Shown here piece by piece: positions 24,415 through 35,176 of a stretch of 47,681 nucleotides of DNA. The notes beneath the pieces are model-generated. The model saw only the letters and a program-made list of their open reading frames with translations. It did no database searches and was not told where the DNA came from. This DNA comes from Prochlorococcus sp. scB245a_519A13 (GTDB lineage: Bacteria > Cyanobacteriota > Cyanobacteriia > PCC-6307 > Cyanobiaceae), in the NCBI GenBank assembly GCA_000634415.1, contig JFNH01000096.1, positions 1 to 47,681 of the forward strand, given 5' to 3'. Each line of letters starts with the position of its first letter. Within the stretch, counting starts at the first letter, position 1. The translations under genes and the position numbers were made by a program.

Positions 24415-24446
24415 TAATTAATTAATAATTAATTAATAATTATTAA
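24415..24446. repeat. 11-bp AT tandem repeat upstream of the sigma-factor gene
   Basis: TAATTAATTAA occurs twice in tandem (24415-24425, 24426-24436) followed by a third, shortened and imperfect copy TAATTATTAA (24437-24446). The period is about one helical turn. It lies 63 bp upstream of the sigma start codon, in the 162-bp gap to hisIE, so it could act as a curved or UP-like element; slippage-derived simple repeat is the null explanation. Confidence 0.7.
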
Positions 24447-24514
24447 CTACCTAACTAACATTTTTTTTTAAAATTTTTAGGTAAAAAAAGTTAAAAATTA
24501 TAAATTCTAATTTT

Positions 24515-25174
24515 TTAATTTTTTCTTCTTGATTCTAGAATAGCAAGTACATCTCTCCACTCAACCCCTTTATGCATAAGGGCTACTTGCAGATGATAAA
24601 TTAAATCAGCAGCTTCATTTGAGATTGAATTTTTATCATTATCTTTGCAAGCCATTATAAATTCTGCAGATTCCTCTCCTATTTTTTTCAAAATAGTATT
24701 ACTACCTTTTGTTAATAAATGATTTGTGTAACTTTTTTCTGATGGATTTATTGATCTTTCGTTAATTGTATTGAATAATTCAGAGCAAATATTTGAGAAG
24801 GGAGTTGTTTTCTTCTCTTTTTTATCACTTTGATTAATTTTGATTTCGTTGAAAAAACAACTTTTTTCCCCAGTATGACATGCTCCTGAACCATTTTGTT
24901 CAATCAAAAGGATTAGTGCATCATTATCGCAGTCGAATCTTATCTCCTTAAGTATTTGGGTACTTCCACTTGTAGCTCCTTTTCTCCAAATTTCGGATCT
25001 TGATCTACTCCAATAATGAACGTTTTTGGTTTCAAGTGTCATTGTCAAAGATTCTTTGTTCATCCAAGCAAGCATAAGAATTGATCCGTCAAGCCAATCT
25101 TGTGCTATTGCAGGGATTAATCCATTATTATCAAAGCGTAGATCCTTTATCGAAAAATTAGTTGAATAAGTCAT
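24515..25174 (-). CDS. hisIE: Bifunctional phosphoribosyl-AMP cyclohydrolase / phosphoribosyl-ATP pyrophosphatase
   Basis: Second and third steps of histidine synthesis. Of 219 residues, HisI occupies about 1-115 (GLIPAIAQDWLDGSILMLAWMN, VHYWSRSRSEIWRKGATSG, the metal-binding FDCDNDALILL and GACHTGEKSCF) and HisE about 125-219 (LLTKGSNTILKKIGEESAEF, EAADLIYHLQVAL). The fusion is common in bacteria. It is divergent from the QueD-like gene, and is the only histidine gene here other than hisG. Confidence 0.97.
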   Translation of the reverse strand: MTYSTNFSIKDLRFDNNGLIPAIAQDWLDGSILMLAWMNKESLTMTLETKNVHYWSRSRSEIWRKGATSGSTQILKEIRFDCDNDALILLIEQNGSGACHTGEKSCFFNEIKINQSDKKEKKTTPFSNICSELFNTINERSINPSEKSYTNHLLTKGSNTILKKIGEESAEFIMACKDNDKNSISNEAADLIYHLQVALMHKGVEWRDVLAILESRRKN

Positions 25175-25236
25175 TATGTTCGTAATGTTAAATCCTACCC
25201 AATGTGTTTTATTAAAATTATCCTAACAGTTAATTG

Positions 25237-25707
25237 ATGTATATTCATTCTCTGAAATTTTCATGCAGCAAAAGTTACGAGGATTTTCCCTGTTCACATA
25301 GGCAATGGCGCCATGAAGGCCACTGCAGATTTGTGCATGGATATTCAAGATCATTCACCTTTTGGTTCACTGCAAAAAAATTAGACCTAAATGGTTTTGT
25401 TGTCGATTTTTCAAGTCTAAAGCCCCTAGAAAATAGACTAAAGGAGCAATTTGACCATACTTTTCTAATAAATAAAGATGACCCTTTGCTGAATTACTGG
25501 GAAAAATTACATAATTTAGATGCTTTAGATCTGAGAATTATGGATAATGTGGGAATGGAGTTCACCTCTGAATTAATTTGGAGATGGGCTAATGAATACT
25601 TACAGGATAAGGATAAGGGCAGAACATGTTGTTGGAAAACAGAATCAAAAGAAAATAAATCGAATAAAGCAAGTTATGAGGAAATTCCTGATTGGTTCAA
25701 ATCTTAG
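25237..25707 (+). CDS. 6-pyruvoyl-tetrahydropterin / 6-carboxy-tetrahydropterin synthase-like (QueD) protein
   Basis: T-fold enzyme family that converts dihydroneopterin triphosphate. From ATG 25237 it has 156 residues (a TTG three bases earlier is possible). The active-site region is SHRQWRHEGHCRFVHGYSRS: the catalytic cysteine (GHCRFVHG) and the first HG histidine are kept, but the usual HGH zinc motif reads HGY. Downstream are VVDFSSLKPLE, the FDHTFLI catalytic Asp-His pair and TSELIWRWANEYL. The end is a Lys/Ser-rich stretch with a likely catalytic glutamate (KTESKENK). It may make a pterin, queuosine or other deazapurine precursor; altered metal binding leaves the specific reaction open. 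Confidence 0.85.
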   Translation: MYIHSLKFSCSKSYEDFPCSHRQWRHEGHCRFVHGYSRSFTFWFTAKKLDLNGFVVDFSSLKPLENRLKEQFDHTFLINKDDPLLNYWEKLHNLDALDLRIMDNVGMEFTSELIWRWANEYLQDKDKGRTCCWKTESKENKSNKASYEEIPDWFKS

Positions 25708-25755
25708 ATTAAAGTTGTTAATTTTAAAGTCATATAGGATTCTTTAATTAGATAA

Positions 25756-28338
25756 TTAATCAACATTTATCTCTCCATTAATCAGATAAATATTAATCTC
25801 GTCTTTATTAAGGTAATGATTATTCAATATATTATTGGAAATTTTTGTCTCAATTTGTTTTTGAATAATTCTTTTTAAAGGCCTTGCACCATAGGCATGA
25901 TCGAAACTATTTTCGACAAGTTGGTTAATTGCTTCATCCGTAATTTTAAATTTTAAGTTTTTTTTGTTAAGTCTTTTTTCTAAATGTTGAAGCTGGATTT
26001 TTGCAATTTCTTTTATGTCATTTAATTCTAAATTATTAAAAATAACTATTTCATCAAGTCGATTTAAAAACTCAGGCTTGAAGAATTTTTTAATTTCATT
26101 ATCTACAACTTTTTTTATTTCATTTGTATGTTCTTTTCTAACTGATAAATCATTTATTGATTGACTTCCTAAGTTACTTGTGAGAACAATGATTGAATTT
26201 TTGAAATTGATTGTACGCCCTTGACCATCAGTAATGATTCCATCATCAAGAACCTGTAAGAGAATATCTAAAATATCTTTGTGAGCTTTCTCTATTTCAT
26301 CTAGGAGTATTAATGAATAAGGATTTTTGCGTACAGCTTCAGTTAGTTGACCGCCTGATTCGAAACCTAAATATCCAGGAGGCGCACCTATAATTTTGCT
26401 CACTGAATGCTTTTCCATATATTCAGACATATCCAGTCTTGTAATTGAAGAATTTGAATCGAATATTATTTTGGCTGTTACTTTACTTAGTTCTGTTTTT
26501 CCAACACCAGTTGGACCTAAAAAAAGAAAACTGGCTAGTGGCTTGCTTGGATCATTTAGACCAGTTCTTGATCTCTTAATGGAATCTGCAACTGCCCTAA
26601 TTGCACTATCTTGACCAATAATTTTTTCTTTAAGGATTGACTCGAGGCTCAGGAGTTTATCTTTTTCTGACTGGTTTAAGTTCTGTACTGGAATAGAGGT
26701 CCACTTTGAGACAACTTCTGCAATATCATCAAAAGTTACCTCTTGTCTTAAAAGACTTGTATCTCCATTTTTTTGAGAATTTACTAGGGACTCACTTTTT
26801 TCTTTCAATTTTTTTTGCAAAGAATTTAAAGTTCCAAATTCTAATTCTGCTGCTTTGTTGAGGTCAAAACTCCTTTTGGCTTGATCTATTTGTAATTGAA
26901 CAGATTCAATTTCTTCTTTTATGGTACTAATCTCATCAATTTCATCTTTTTCTTTTTTCCATTGAGCGCCTAATTCTGCCTGTTTATCTTTAAGTGATAT
27001 AAGTTCATTATTGATTTTTTTTAATCTTTCTATAGAAAAATCATCCGTTTCTCTTTTTAAAGATAATTTTTCCATCTCAAACTGTAGAACTTTTCGATCA
27101 ATTTCATCAATTTCTTCAGGTTTGGAAGTTATGACCATATTTAATCTTGAAGCTGCTTCATCGATAAGATCTATTGCTTTGTCAGGAAGAAATCTATCAT
27201 TAATGTATCTTTCGCTAAGGGTTGCAGCAGCAACTAAAGCATTATCAGAAATTCTCACACTATGATGAACTTCATATCTTTCTCTCAATCCTCTTAAAAT
27301 TGATACAGTATCATCTATTGAAGGAGCATCAACTTTTATTTTTTGAAATCTTCGCTCTAAAGCAGGATCTTTTTCTATATTTTGCTTATGTTCATTAATA
27401 GTTGTAGCACCAATACATCTAAGTTCTCCTCTTGCAAGCATTGGTTTTAATAGGTTACTTGCATCTAAAGAACCTCCACTAGCGCCTGCACCAACTACCG
27501 TATGAATTTCATCAATAAAAAGAATAATCTTACCTTCTGATTCTTTCACTTTCTTTAAAATATTTTTTATTCTTTCTTCAAATTCTCCACGATATTTTGC
27601 TCCAGCTAAAAGTGAACCCATATCTAATGAAATTAGTTTCCTATCTTGTAGCGCAGAAGGTACATCGCCATTAATAATTCTTTGAGCTAACCCTTCTACA
27701 ATGGCTGTTTTCCCAACCCCAGGTTCTCCAATAAGAACTGGATTATTTTTTGTTCTTCTACTCAATATTTGAATTGTTCTTCTAATCTCTTCATCTCTAC
27801 CAATAACAGGGTCTAGAATCCCATCTTTTGCAGATTGAGTTAGATCGATACCATATTTTTCTAAATACTCGTTAGAACTATTAAATTCATTTTTTACTGC
27901 CGGATCTGACTTCATTTTCATTATAATTTCAAGAAATTCTGGAATACCTTTTTGATTTAAAATTTGAAATCCATATTTATCATCATAAGTGAAACCGTAA
28001 ACTAAGTGTTCTGTTGATATCACTACATCATTAAAAGTATTTTTAATATCATTCGCCTTCAAAAATATTTTTTGAAGAGTATCACCAATATATAAATTAT
28101 CTTGTTTATTTTTCATTTTTGCCTTCTCATTTAATGAGGAAATTATTTTCCTCTCAACATCTTTTAGATTTACATTATTTTTTTTTAAAATCTTTTTTGT
28201 AATATTGTCATCTTTTACAAGAGCTAATAATAAATTATCAGAGTCTACATTTTGTTGATAATTTTTATAAGCAATTTCTTTGGCCAAAATAAAATAGCTC
28301 CAAGCAGAATTTGAAAATTCGCTTGGAACTATTTTCAT
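25756..28338 (-). CDS. clpB: ATP-dependent chaperone ClpB
   Basis: Hexameric disaggregase working with DnaK. From ATG 28338 it has 860 residues (a TTG one codon upstream is possible). Domains: Clp-N repeats (about 1-140), first AAA+ with GEPGVGKTA near residue 202, the coiled-coil M domain (about 395-520, rich in Glu/Lys: [17 protein letters not shown]), and second AAA+ with [16 protein letters not shown] near residue 607, then a C-terminal D2-small domain with [12 protein letters not shown]. No ClpP-binding loop (IGF/L) is evident, and the M domain is full length, so ClpB rather than ClpC. No CIRCE element was seen upstream. Confidence 0.95.
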   Translation of the reverse strand: MKIVPSEFSNSAWSYFILAKEIAYKNYQQNVDSDNLLLALVKDDNITKKILKKNNVNLKDVERKIISSLNEKAKMKNKQDNLYIGDTLQKIFLKANDIKNTFNDVVISTEHLVYGFTYDDKYGFQILNQKGIPEFLEIIMKMKSDPAVKNEFNSSNEYLEKYGIDLTQSAKDGILDPVIGRDEEIRRTIQILSRRTKNNPVLIGEPGVGKTAIVEGLAQRIINGDVPSALQDRKLISLDMGSLLAGAKYRGEFEERIKNILKKVKESEGKIILFIDEIHTVVGAGASGGSLDASNLLKPMLARGELRCIGATTINEHKQNIEKDPALERRFQKIKVDAPSIDDTVSILRGLRERYEVHHSVRISDNALVAAATLSERYINDRFLPDKAIDLIDEAASRLNMVITSKPEEIDEIDRKVLQFEMEKLSLKRETDDFSIERLKKINNELISLKDKQAELGAQWKKEKDEIDEISTIKEEIESVQLQIDQAKRSFDLNKAAELEFGTLNSLQKKLKEKSESLVNSQKNGDTSLLRQEVTFDDIAEVVSKWTSIPVQNLNQSEKDKLLSLESILKEKIIGQDSAIRAVADSIKRSRTGLNDPSKPLASFLFLGPTGVGKTELSKVTAKIIFDSNSSITRLDMSEYMEKHSVSKIIGAPPGYLGFESGGQLTEAVRKNPYSLILLDEIEKAHKDILDILLQVLDDGIITDGQGRTINFKNSIIVLTSNLGSQSINDLSVRKEHTNEIKKVVDNEIKKFFKPEFLNRLDEIVIFNNLELNDIKEIAKIQLQHLEKRLNKKNLKFKITDEAINQLVENSFDHAYGARPLKRIIQKQIETKISNNILNNHYLNKDEINIYLINGEINVD

Positions 28339-28401
28339 CAATCAAAATATTTTTATGACTGTAGTAAGTATTAAGTAAAAAGAACTTAAGTATTAAATGA
28401 T

Positions 28402-28752
28402 TTATTCAACAATAACTTTACCTACCATTCCAGCGCCTCTGTGTGGTTCGCAATAGTAATCATATGTTCCAGCAGTATCAAATGTTTCTTCCCAAGACTC
28501 TCCTGGAGTAAAAGCTAGGTCAGCATGACTTAATTCCTCATGCCCATCAAAAACAGCATTGTGAGGAGCAAGTTTATTATTGACGAATTTGACTGAATCA
28601 CCAGCACTAATGGTTACTGTACTTGGTTCAAATGCAAGCATTCCAGCATCCGTTCCAAGTTTTACTTCAACAGTTTTAGCTGAAACTGATGAAATTCCTA
28701 AACCTAGAGTTAAAACTATTGCGAATAACCCTGCAAAGATTGAACGTAGCAT
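28402..28752 (-). CDS. petE: Plastocyanin precursor
   Basis: Copper protein of the thylakoid lumen carrying electrons from cytochrome b6f to photosystem I. 116 residues: a Sec signal peptide (1-25, cleaved after SSVSA) and a mature domain of about 91 residues. Copper ligands are all present: His64 (APHNAVF), Cys101, His104 and Met109 in [13 protein letters not shown]. It is monocistronic-looking, 59-60 bp from its neighbours on both sides. Confidence 0.97.
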   Translation of the reverse strand: MLRSIFAGLFAIVLTLGLGISSVSAKTVEVKLGTDAGMLAFEPSTVTISAGDSVKFVNNKLAPHNAVFDGHEELSHADLAFTPGESWEETFDTAGTYDYYCEPHRGAGMVGKVIVE

Positions 28753-28811
28753 AATTAAAATTTACATATTTATATATATTACAAGGCTTTGGGAACCTAA
28801 CTGTGAGAATT

Positions 28812-29795
28812 TTAATTGTTATTACAGCTTGGTAACTTTGATAACCTTAAAATATCATTTAGTGATTTGGCATAACTTTTAAGTTTGAAAGTCTCAGGAT
28901 TAGTGATGGGGACATGATTAAAGTCATATTTCTTGATACTGAAGCTATCCCAAGGGGTGGTTTGGATGGGAAGAATTCTTAATAATATTTTTAGAATTTT
29001 TTTTGTAAGGGGAATCGCAAAATATCTCCTCATATTGTTTCTTTTTAAAAGTGTAATTATGGCATGATCAATTGAAATGAATTTTTGACCTAGGACAAAT
29101 TTTCTAAAGCCTTTGTATTGCTCTTCTTTATGATTTTTAATTAGAAACCCGCAAATCTGGGCAATATCATTCGCGTGTATAAAGTGAAATTTAGAATCGA
29201 GCTTTAAAAATCTTGCTAACCAAAGCCATTTCCCGATTTCTTTCAATCCACTAGTTAAATAACTTACGGGATATTTACTTTTTTTTCCAAGATTTCCTCC
29301 AAAAACCAAGGTAGGGAAAACAGCGAAAGTTTTTTCTGCAATTGAGCTTTCTCTAAGTCTCTGGAAACATTCATATTTTGTTTGAATATACTCTGTTCCA
29401 TAAATCAATGATTCCCTCATCAATTCTGTTTGGGTATCAAGAATGCTAGCTGTTGAAAAATAAATAATCTTTTCTAACTTGTCAATATCAAGCATTTCAA
29501 GTAATTCTTCAAAGGCTTTAATGTTTACTTCATAGGCTCTTCTTGGATCTCCCCAAGCTGTAGCAGTATGTATTAGGTAATTAATTTGACTAATTTCCTT
29601 TTTATACCTAAATGATTCCCTAATATCACACACCATTAACTTGACTTTTTTATTTTCTTGAACAGAAATTGGCAACTTACTTTTGTCTCTTACCATTAGA
29701 TAAAGCCTGAATTTTGTGTTTTTTAAAAACCAATCAACTAAATATTGGCCAACACATCCATTCGCACCTGTGATTAATAAGTTTTTATATGCCAA
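28812..29795 (-). CDS. NAD-dependent epimerase/dehydratase (extended SDR)
   Basis: A 327-residue Rossmann-fold protein with the nucleotide motif LLITGANGCVGQYLVDW (TGxxGxxG), the second-strand MVRDKSKL, VCDIRES, and the active-site YxxxK in TEYIQTKYECF. These features place it in the extended short-chain dehydrogenase family acting on nucleotide sugars, flavonoid- or sterol-like substrates; the substrate is unknown. The start is TTG, 8 bp after the hemE stop, so it is probably co-transcribed with hemE. Residues about 185-240 (WLWLARFLKLDSKFHFIHAND) match the second half of the family core. Confidence 0.87.
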   Translation of the reverse strand: MAYKNLLITGANGCVGQYLVDWFLKNTKFRLYLMVRDKSKLPISVQENKKVKLMVCDIRESFRYKKEISQINYLIHTATAWGDPRRAYEVNIKAFEELLEMLDIDKLEKIIYFSTASILDTQTELMRESLIYGTEYIQTKYECFQRLRESSIAEKTFAVFPTLVFGGNLGKKSKYPVSYLTSGLKEIGKWLWLARFLKLDSKFHFIHANDIAQICGFLIKNHKEEQYKGFRKFVLGQKFISIDHAIITLLKRNNMRRYFAIPLTKKILKILLRILPIQTTPWDSFSIKKYDFNHVPITNPETFKLKSYAKSLNDILRLSKLPSCNNN

Positions 29796-29803
29796 GACTT
29801 CTA

Positions 29804-30844
29804 CTAGTAAGTAAGTTTTTTTCCATGTTCAAAAAATGTTTGAGCATTTTCTTCTGGAGTCCCAGGTAAAATCCCATGACCCAAATTAAGAATATATTTT
29901 CTGTCTTTAATTTTATTGAAAGTATTATCTATCCTTTCTTTTATTGATTCTTTGTCACCGAATAAAATGCCGGGGTCAACATTACCTTGAATTCCTATCC
30001 CGCTAGGGATTCTCTTACAAGCCTCTTCTATATCTACTGTCCAGTCTAATGAGATTATATCGACTCCAGTTTTTGCCATTCTTTCTATGACACCAGCACT
30101 TCCTGAAATGTAAAGAATTACTGGTGTTTCTGGGTATTCCGCTTTTACAATGTCAACAACCTTTTTTTGATATGGCCCAGCAAAGATATCGTAATCTTGT
30201 GGGCTTAGTTGACCAGCCCATGAATCGAAAATTTGTACTACTTGCGCTCCAGATTTTATTTGATATTTAAGATATTCACCAATGCATTTTGCAAAATGAT
30301 CAAGAAGTTTATGTAGTAAATCTGGTTCTTTAAAAGCCATTGATTTTATTAAAGAATAATTTTTACTGCTTTTACCTTCAACTACATAAGCGGCTAGAGT
30401 CCAAGGCGCGCCAACAAAACCTAAAACTGTTGCCTTATTATTCACATCTTTTTTTAGTGAAGAAAGAACTTGCCCAACAAAACTTAAACTCTCACTTGGA
30501 TTTAATTCTTTTAAATTTTCTATTTGGGTAAGAGTTCTTATTGGATCCTCAATTATTGGACCTTTACTTTCTATTATTTCAAAATTTATGCCCATCCCTG
30601 GAAGAGGGGTGAGAATATCTGAAAAAAGGATCACCCCATCCGGTTTGAAAGCATGAAAAGGCTGCATTGAAATCTCATATGATAGTTCTGGATTTTCAGA
30701 CCTCTCTCTAAAGCTTGGGTAACGCTCCCTCAAATCTCTATAGATTTTCATATATCTTCCTGCTTGCCTCATCATCCATACTGGAGGCCTATTTACTTTT
30801 TTGCCCAATGCGGCAGAAAGTAAGAGTGGTAAATCTTGACCCAT
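29804..30844 (-). CDS. hemE: Uroporphyrinogen decarboxylase
   Basis: Decarboxylates uroporphyrinogen III to coproporphyrinogen III in the shared haem/chlorophyll pathway. The 346-residue length is normal. Motifs: [14 protein letters not shown] near the N-terminus (substrate arginines), [13 protein letters not shown] with the catalytic aspartate, [40 protein letters not shown] and [18 protein letters not shown]. It precedes the SDR gene by 8 bp and follows glgB after 118 bp. Confidence 0.97.
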   Translation of the reverse strand: MGQDLPLLLSAALGKKVNRPPVWMMRQAGRYMKIYRDLRERYPSFRERSENPELSYEISMQPFHAFKPDGVILFSDILTPLPGMGINFEIIESKGPIIEDPIRTLTQIENLKELNPSESLSFVGQVLSSLKKDVNNKATVLGFVGAPWTLAAYVVEGKSSKNYSLIKSMAFKEPDLLHKLLDHFAKCIGEYLKYQIKSGAQVVQIFDSWAGQLSPQDYDIFAGPYQKKVVDIVKAEYPETPVILYISGSAGVIERMAKTGVDIISLDWTVDIEEACKRIPSGIGIQGNVDPGILFGDKESIKERIDNTFNKIKDRKYILNLGHGILPGTPEENAQTFFEHGKKLTY

Positions 30845-30962
30845 TTTTTAATTCGATATTTTTAAAAAAAAATTAAAATCCAACTTAAAAATCTTACAAT
30901 GTAAAGCAGAGCAAAAGCGTTATATGAACATTTATATGAAGCACTAAGTTAGATGAGCCTTT

Positions 30963-33227
30963 TTATTTTTTTGATTGATGTTTGAAGATACTTACGCTTA
31001 ATGGGGGCAAAGCAAGCTCTAGAGCATTTTGATAATCATGAATATTGTAATCGATAGTTTCTTTACCCCCCATATTTCCTTTGTTACTGCCCCCGTATCT
31101 TGAGCCATCTGAATTAAATATTTCTTTATAGAATCCTTCCACAGGAACACCTACTTTGTATGATCCATGAGTATTAGGTGTAAAGTTAGCAACAACAACA
31201 AGCCACTCATTGGTATCGTTTTCTCTTCTCATGAAACTTATAACTGAATTAGATTTGTCATTACAATCAATCCATTGGAATCCATAAGGATCAAAGTCAT
31301 TTTTCCATAATGCAGGTTCATTTTTATAAAGAACGTTTAGGTCATCAATCAAGTTTCTGATACCTTTATGAGGCTCAAATTCTAGTAACTCCCATTGCAG
31401 ATCATCCCAAACATTCCATTCTTGTCTTTGCCCAAATTCCATTCCCATAAATATCGTTTTTTTACCAGGGTGGGTCCACATATAAGTTAGTAATGCTCGA
31501 GTATTTGCATATTTCTTCCAGTCATCGCCAGGCATTTTATGCAAAAGATGACTTTTCCCATGGACAACCTCATCATGACTAAGTGCAAGCATAAAGTTCT
31601 CTGTATAGTTGTATGTAATTGAGAAAGTTACACTATTTTGATGGAATTGCCTAAACCAAGGATCTATTTCAAAATAATCAAGCATATCGTGCATCCATCC
31701 CATATTCCATTTCAAGTTAAACCCTAACCCTCCCATGTCAGTTGGTTTGGTTACCATTGGCCAAGTTGTTGATTCTTCAGCGATAGAAAGTGCTCCTGGG
31801 AAGTGTTGGAAGAGTACATGATTAGCCTGTTGAAGAAATTTAACGGCTTCTATATTTTCATTACCACCATTTTCATTGGGTATCCATTCTCCATCTGGAC
31901 GTAGATAATCTCTGTAAAGCATTGAAGCTACAGCATCTACTCTTATGCCATCAATATGAAACTCTTCAAACCAATAAACGAGGTTGGCTACTAAAAAGTT
32001 TCTTACTTCGTTTCTGCTGTAATTAAATATTAGGGTTCCCCATTCTTTGTGTTCACCTATTCGTGAATCTCCATGTTCATAAAGATGACAACCATCAAAA
32101 AATGCTAAACCATGCTTATCTTTTGGAAAATGACCAGGCACCCAATCAAGAATTACGCCTATGCCCTCTTCATGACATCGATTTACAAACTCTCTAAATT
32201 CATTTGGGGAGCCAAATCTACTTGTAGGTGCATACCAGCCTGTAACTTGGTATCCCCATGAACCATCGAAAGGATGTTCAGATATTGGCATTAGTTCAAT
32301 ATGAGTGAATCCTCTCTCTTTTACATAAGGGATGAGCTTCTCGGTTAATTCTGGATAAGTTAATAATCTTGTTCCAGGTTTTAAATCGGCTGCAGGCACT
32401 GGGTCTCTTGGTTCACCGTTATCCTCCAGATAGCTATTATCTGTTGATTCATGGAGCCAACTTCCTAAATGCATTTCATAAACTGAAATTGGCTTGTTAA
32501 TTTGACTAGAAGAATCTCTATTTGAAATCCAAGAACTATCATTCCAATTAAAGTTTTTCAATTTTGAAACTATTGAACCATTTTGAGGTCTGATTTCATG
32601 AAGAAAACCATATGGATCAGCTTTCTCATAAATATGACCTTGTTGTGTTCTTATTTCGTATTTATATTTGTCGCCCTCTTGCATTGTTGGTATGAAAAGT
32701 TCCCAAATTCCCCCTAATCTTTTTTGCATTGGATGATGTCTTCCATCCCAAGAATTTATATCTCCAATTATCGAAATTGATTTTGCATTTGGAGCCCAAA
32801 TGCAAAACATGACTCCTTTTTGATCCTTTCCTTCAATGAGATGTGCTCCCATTTTTTCCCAAATATGATGATGATTACCTTCTGCAAAAAGATGTCTATC
32901 AACTTCTCCCATCCACTCTTCTCTATATGACCAAGGGTCATTTTGTGTATGAGTGATCCCTCCTCGTGAAACATATATTTCGTAATTATAGTTTGGATTT
33001 TCAGGAAGGATAGCTTCAAAAAGCCATTTATGGTTTATGCTTTCCGCCTTATAGGTAATGTTTTTAAAATTTATTTTAACTTCGTCGGCTTCAGGCATCC
33101 ATACCCTTATTACCCATTGTTCTTCATAAAAATGAGGACCTAATATTTTTAATGGATTATCATTGCAACAATTTTCTAGGTTGATGGCTTCTGATTTAAT
33201 CCAGTCTGCTTGAATTGTCTCGATCAT
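30963..33227 (-). CDS. glgB: 1,4-alpha-glucan (glycogen) branching enzyme
   Basis: GH13 enzyme creating alpha-1,6 branches in glycogen, the carbon store used at night. 754 residues: N-terminal beta domains (CBM48-like, with [20 protein letters not shown] near residue 140), the catalytic barrel with [10 protein letters not shown] (region I), [19 protein letters not shown] (region II nucleophile Asp), [10 protein letters not shown] (region III) and [12 protein letters not shown] (region IV), and the C-terminal beta domain. It is followed by hemE and preceded by the CocE-like hydrolase 56 bp upstream. Confidence 0.97.
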   Translation of the reverse strand: MIETIQADWIKSEAINLENCCNDNPLKILGPHFYEEQWVIRVWMPEADEVKINFKNITYKAESINHKWLFEAILPENPNYNYEIYVSRGGITHTQNDPWSYREEWMGEVDRHLFAEGNHHHIWEKMGAHLIEGKDQKGVMFCIWAPNAKSISIIGDINSWDGRHHPMQKRLGGIWELFIPTMQEGDKYKYEIRTQQGHIYEKADPYGFLHEIRPQNGSIVSKLKNFNWNDSSWISNRDSSSQINKPISVYEMHLGSWLHESTDNSYLEDNGEPRDPVPAADLKPGTRLLTYPELTEKLIPYVKERGFTHIELMPISEHPFDGSWGYQVTGWYAPTSRFGSPNEFREFVNRCHEEGIGVILDWVPGHFPKDKHGLAFFDGCHLYEHGDSRIGEHKEWGTLIFNYSRNEVRNFLVANLVYWFEEFHIDGIRVDAVASMLYRDYLRPDGEWIPNENGGNENIEAVKFLQQANHVLFQHFPGALSIAEESTTWPMVTKPTDMGGLGFNLKWNMGWMHDMLDYFEIDPWFRQFHQNSVTFSITYNYTENFMLALSHDEVVHGKSHLLHKMPGDDWKKYANTRALLTYMWTHPGKKTIFMGMEFGQRQEWNVWDDLQWELLEFEPHKGIRNLIDDLNVLYKNEPALWKNDFDPYGFQWIDCNDKSNSVISFMRRENDTNEWLVVVANFTPNTHGSYKVGVPVEGFYKEIFNSDGSRYGGSNKGNMGGKETIDYNIHDYQNALELALPPLSVSIFKHQSKK

Positions 33228-33283
33228 GACTGGTAGATATTAAGGATTAATAATATCAAATGATTAACCAAAAAAATAATTAT

Positions 33284-34861
33284 TTATAAAAAAAAAGGGT
33301 TCATTTTCATAAATGTTTTATTAAGGCTAAAACTTAGAGTAATAACTCTATGATTTGCTGAAGGCGCTCCAACATTTCCCTCCCTAAATCCAGGATTAAC
33401 TCCAATAGCTGGATAAGCTGATGCAGATATAGATAAGCGAAGCTTGCTATCTTTAATTAAACAAATATTTGTTGGCTGCATTGTTATTTGATAAATGCAT
33501 TCTTCACCTATTTTGGAGTTTTTAACCCTTAAGAATCCGGTTGAAAATTGGTTTACCTTTTCATTCCCTTCTTCAACTAGAGATAAAGCAAGGCAGATAT
33601 CGAAATTGGGGTGATCACTTTTTACTTGGATTTCTAATGTCGGAACACCTCTTAAATATTGATCTTCTTCAAAAGAATTGGTTTGAAATACACCTACATC
33701 CAATCGTTTATCAATAATACTTCTATTAAATTTTCCTGGATTCGGACCTAAATGACCACCATCAGATGGAGTAGGTCTCCATGGGTCATTAACAATTGTG
33801 AACCATCCTGATCCTTTTGAATTAATGGTCAGACTTCCATTTTCAACCTCTACATTTGCTTTGCCATCGCTTTTGAGCCCAAAAATAAATTCAGGGTGAA
33901 ATTTATTATCTAATTTTTCCCACTTATTTAATGAAATATTCCATATTTTTTTCTCTTCTTTAAAATTCTTAGAATTAAATTTTTCATCTGATTTTAAATG
34001 TTTATCAAAAAATTTTAATAAAGATTCTTGTGATCCCTCCCACCAATTTAGATGTGTCGCATTCCCAATAATAATCTCTGGGTTTCCACCAGCTTCTTTA
34101 GATTTTTTATAAAGATCAAAGGCACCTTTTAAATGTGGATCCCAAATTCCTCCAATAATTAACATAGGTTGTTTAATCCATGTTGAGATTGGTTTAAATT
34201 CTTCAAATGGGCTAGCATTATTTAAATTTTTAAGCCATTCCAAAACAAAGTTATTAGGATCATATTTTTTTAAAATATCAATTCCTTCCCTTAAGTAACT
34301 TTTATTTTCTAAGGTTAATCTTATTTTTTCCCACTCAAGCAATTTATTTTCTCTTTTCATTTTTAGTGCTGCGATTTGAAGTCCCCATGCAATATTGTTA
34401 TGCCACCAAAATGCTCCTCCATCTGAGCACCAATGATCCTTAATACTCATCCCAGTCATTGCTGGAGATAAACAATCGGGCGGCTTTGAATTTAATTCAC
34501 CAGTTAGTTGAGTAAAGCCTTGATATGAAAAACCATATAAGCCAAGTTTCCCATTACATTCTTTTAGAGACCTTACCCATTCATGTGTTTCTGAAGTATC
34601 GCTAGCTTCTTGAGAAAAACCATTAAAAACTCCTTCAGAATTCCCCATCCCCCTAACATCCTGGATGATTACCATATACCCTTTGGAAGCCCACCATTCT
34701 GGGTGAGAATATGTAATAGTTGAAGCTATTTCCCTGCCATATGGCTGTCTCATCAATAATGCAGGCCATGGGCCATTACTATTAGGTAACCAAATCCTGG
34801 ATATAAGTCTTACTCCATCTCTAAGGACTAGAGACTTGTCAAACCATCTCGAACCAGACAT
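33284..34861 (-). CDS. CocE/NonD-type alpha/beta hydrolase (S15-like)
   Basis: A 525-residue hydrolase of the CocE/X-Pro dipeptidyl-peptidase type. The alpha/beta core has LPNSNGPWPALLMRQPYGRE, GYMVIIQDVRGMGNSEG and the nucleophile elbow YGFSYQGFTQL (Ser near residue 115), then GGIWDPHLKGAFD and the histidine region GNATHLNWWEG. The C-terminal beta-jelly domain (about 315-525) is typical, with LRVKNSKIGEECIYQITM and LRLSISASAYP. Relatives are aminopeptidases, acylases or esterases; the substrate is unknown. It is 7 bp after a small secreted-protein gene. Confidence 0.9.
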   Translation of the reverse strand: MSGSRWFDKSLVLRDGVRLISRIWLPNSNGPWPALLMRQPYGREIASTITYSHPEWWASKGYMVIIQDVRGMGNSEGVFNGFSQEASDTSETHEWVRSLKECNGKLGLYGFSYQGFTQLTGELNSKPPDCLSPAMTGMSIKDHWCSDGGAFWWHNNIAWGLQIAALKMKRENKLLEWEKIRLTLENKSYLREGIDILKKYDPNNFVLEWLKNLNNASPFEEFKPISTWIKQPMLIIGGIWDPHLKGAFDLYKKSKEAGGNPEIIIGNATHLNWWEGSQESLLKFFDKHLKSDEKFNSKNFKEEKKIWNISLNKWEKLDNKFHPEFIFGLKSDGKANVEVENGSLTINSKGSGWFTIVNDPWRPTPSDGGHLGPNPGKFNRSIIDKRLDVGVFQTNSFEEDQYLRGVPTLEIQVKSDHPNFDICLALSLVEEGNEKVNQFSTGFLRVKNSKIGEECIYQITMQPTNICLIKDSKLRLSISASAYPAIGVNPGFREGNVGAPSANHRVITLSFSLNKTFMKMNPFFL

Positions 34862-34868
34862 TTAGGCT

Positions 34869-35135
34869 TTAGATAATGTCTGGGCAGTGGAGCCCAATGA
34901 CGTATATAGAAAAGATCTCTGCGTTAACGGGAGTTAACTTTTTTTTGTTTGATACATACTCTATAGCTTTATCTGAACTAGCTGAAATGCCTTTTGAATT
35001 AAACTCTCTAAACTTATTACATAAGTTTTTAGCTTCTTTTGGATTCTTTTTCACAGTTTCCAATAAGTTAGATTGACTTAAAACAGGGTATAAAGAGTTG
35101 GTAAACAAAAATAACAAAAATAACAAAGGTTTCAT
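34869..35135 (-). CDS. Small predicted secreted or periplasmic protein of unknown function
   Basis: An 88-residue protein not matched to a family I know. It begins with an apparent signal peptide (KPLLFLLFLFTNSLYPVLS, cleavage near residue 20), leaving about 68 residues, mostly helical and charged (LETVKKNPKEAKNLCNKFR), with two cysteines (residue 38 and near the end, HCPDII) that could form a disulfide. It precedes the CocE-like gene by 7 bp, suggesting shared expression. Two-cysteine export is inferred only. Confidence 0.7.
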   Translation of the reverse strand: MKPLLFLLFLFTNSLYPVLSQSNLLETVKKNPKEAKNLCNKFREFNSKGISASSDKAIEYVSNKKKLTPVNAEIFSIYVIGLHCPDII

Positions 35136-35176
35136 TATTACTAACTTTTTTTTTAAGTTTACATTAAAAAATTTTT

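Noticed and set aside
25744-25759. TTAATT-AGAT-AATTAA hairpin between the QueD-like gene and clpB as terminator
   Set aside because: Six AT pairs only and no T tract; such dyads are common by chance in this composition.
28342-28401. CIRCE-type heat-shock element upstream of clpB
   Set aside because: No TTAGCACTC/GAGTGCTAA-like pair is present; only an AT-rich spacer with a weak TTAAGT/ACTTAA dyad.
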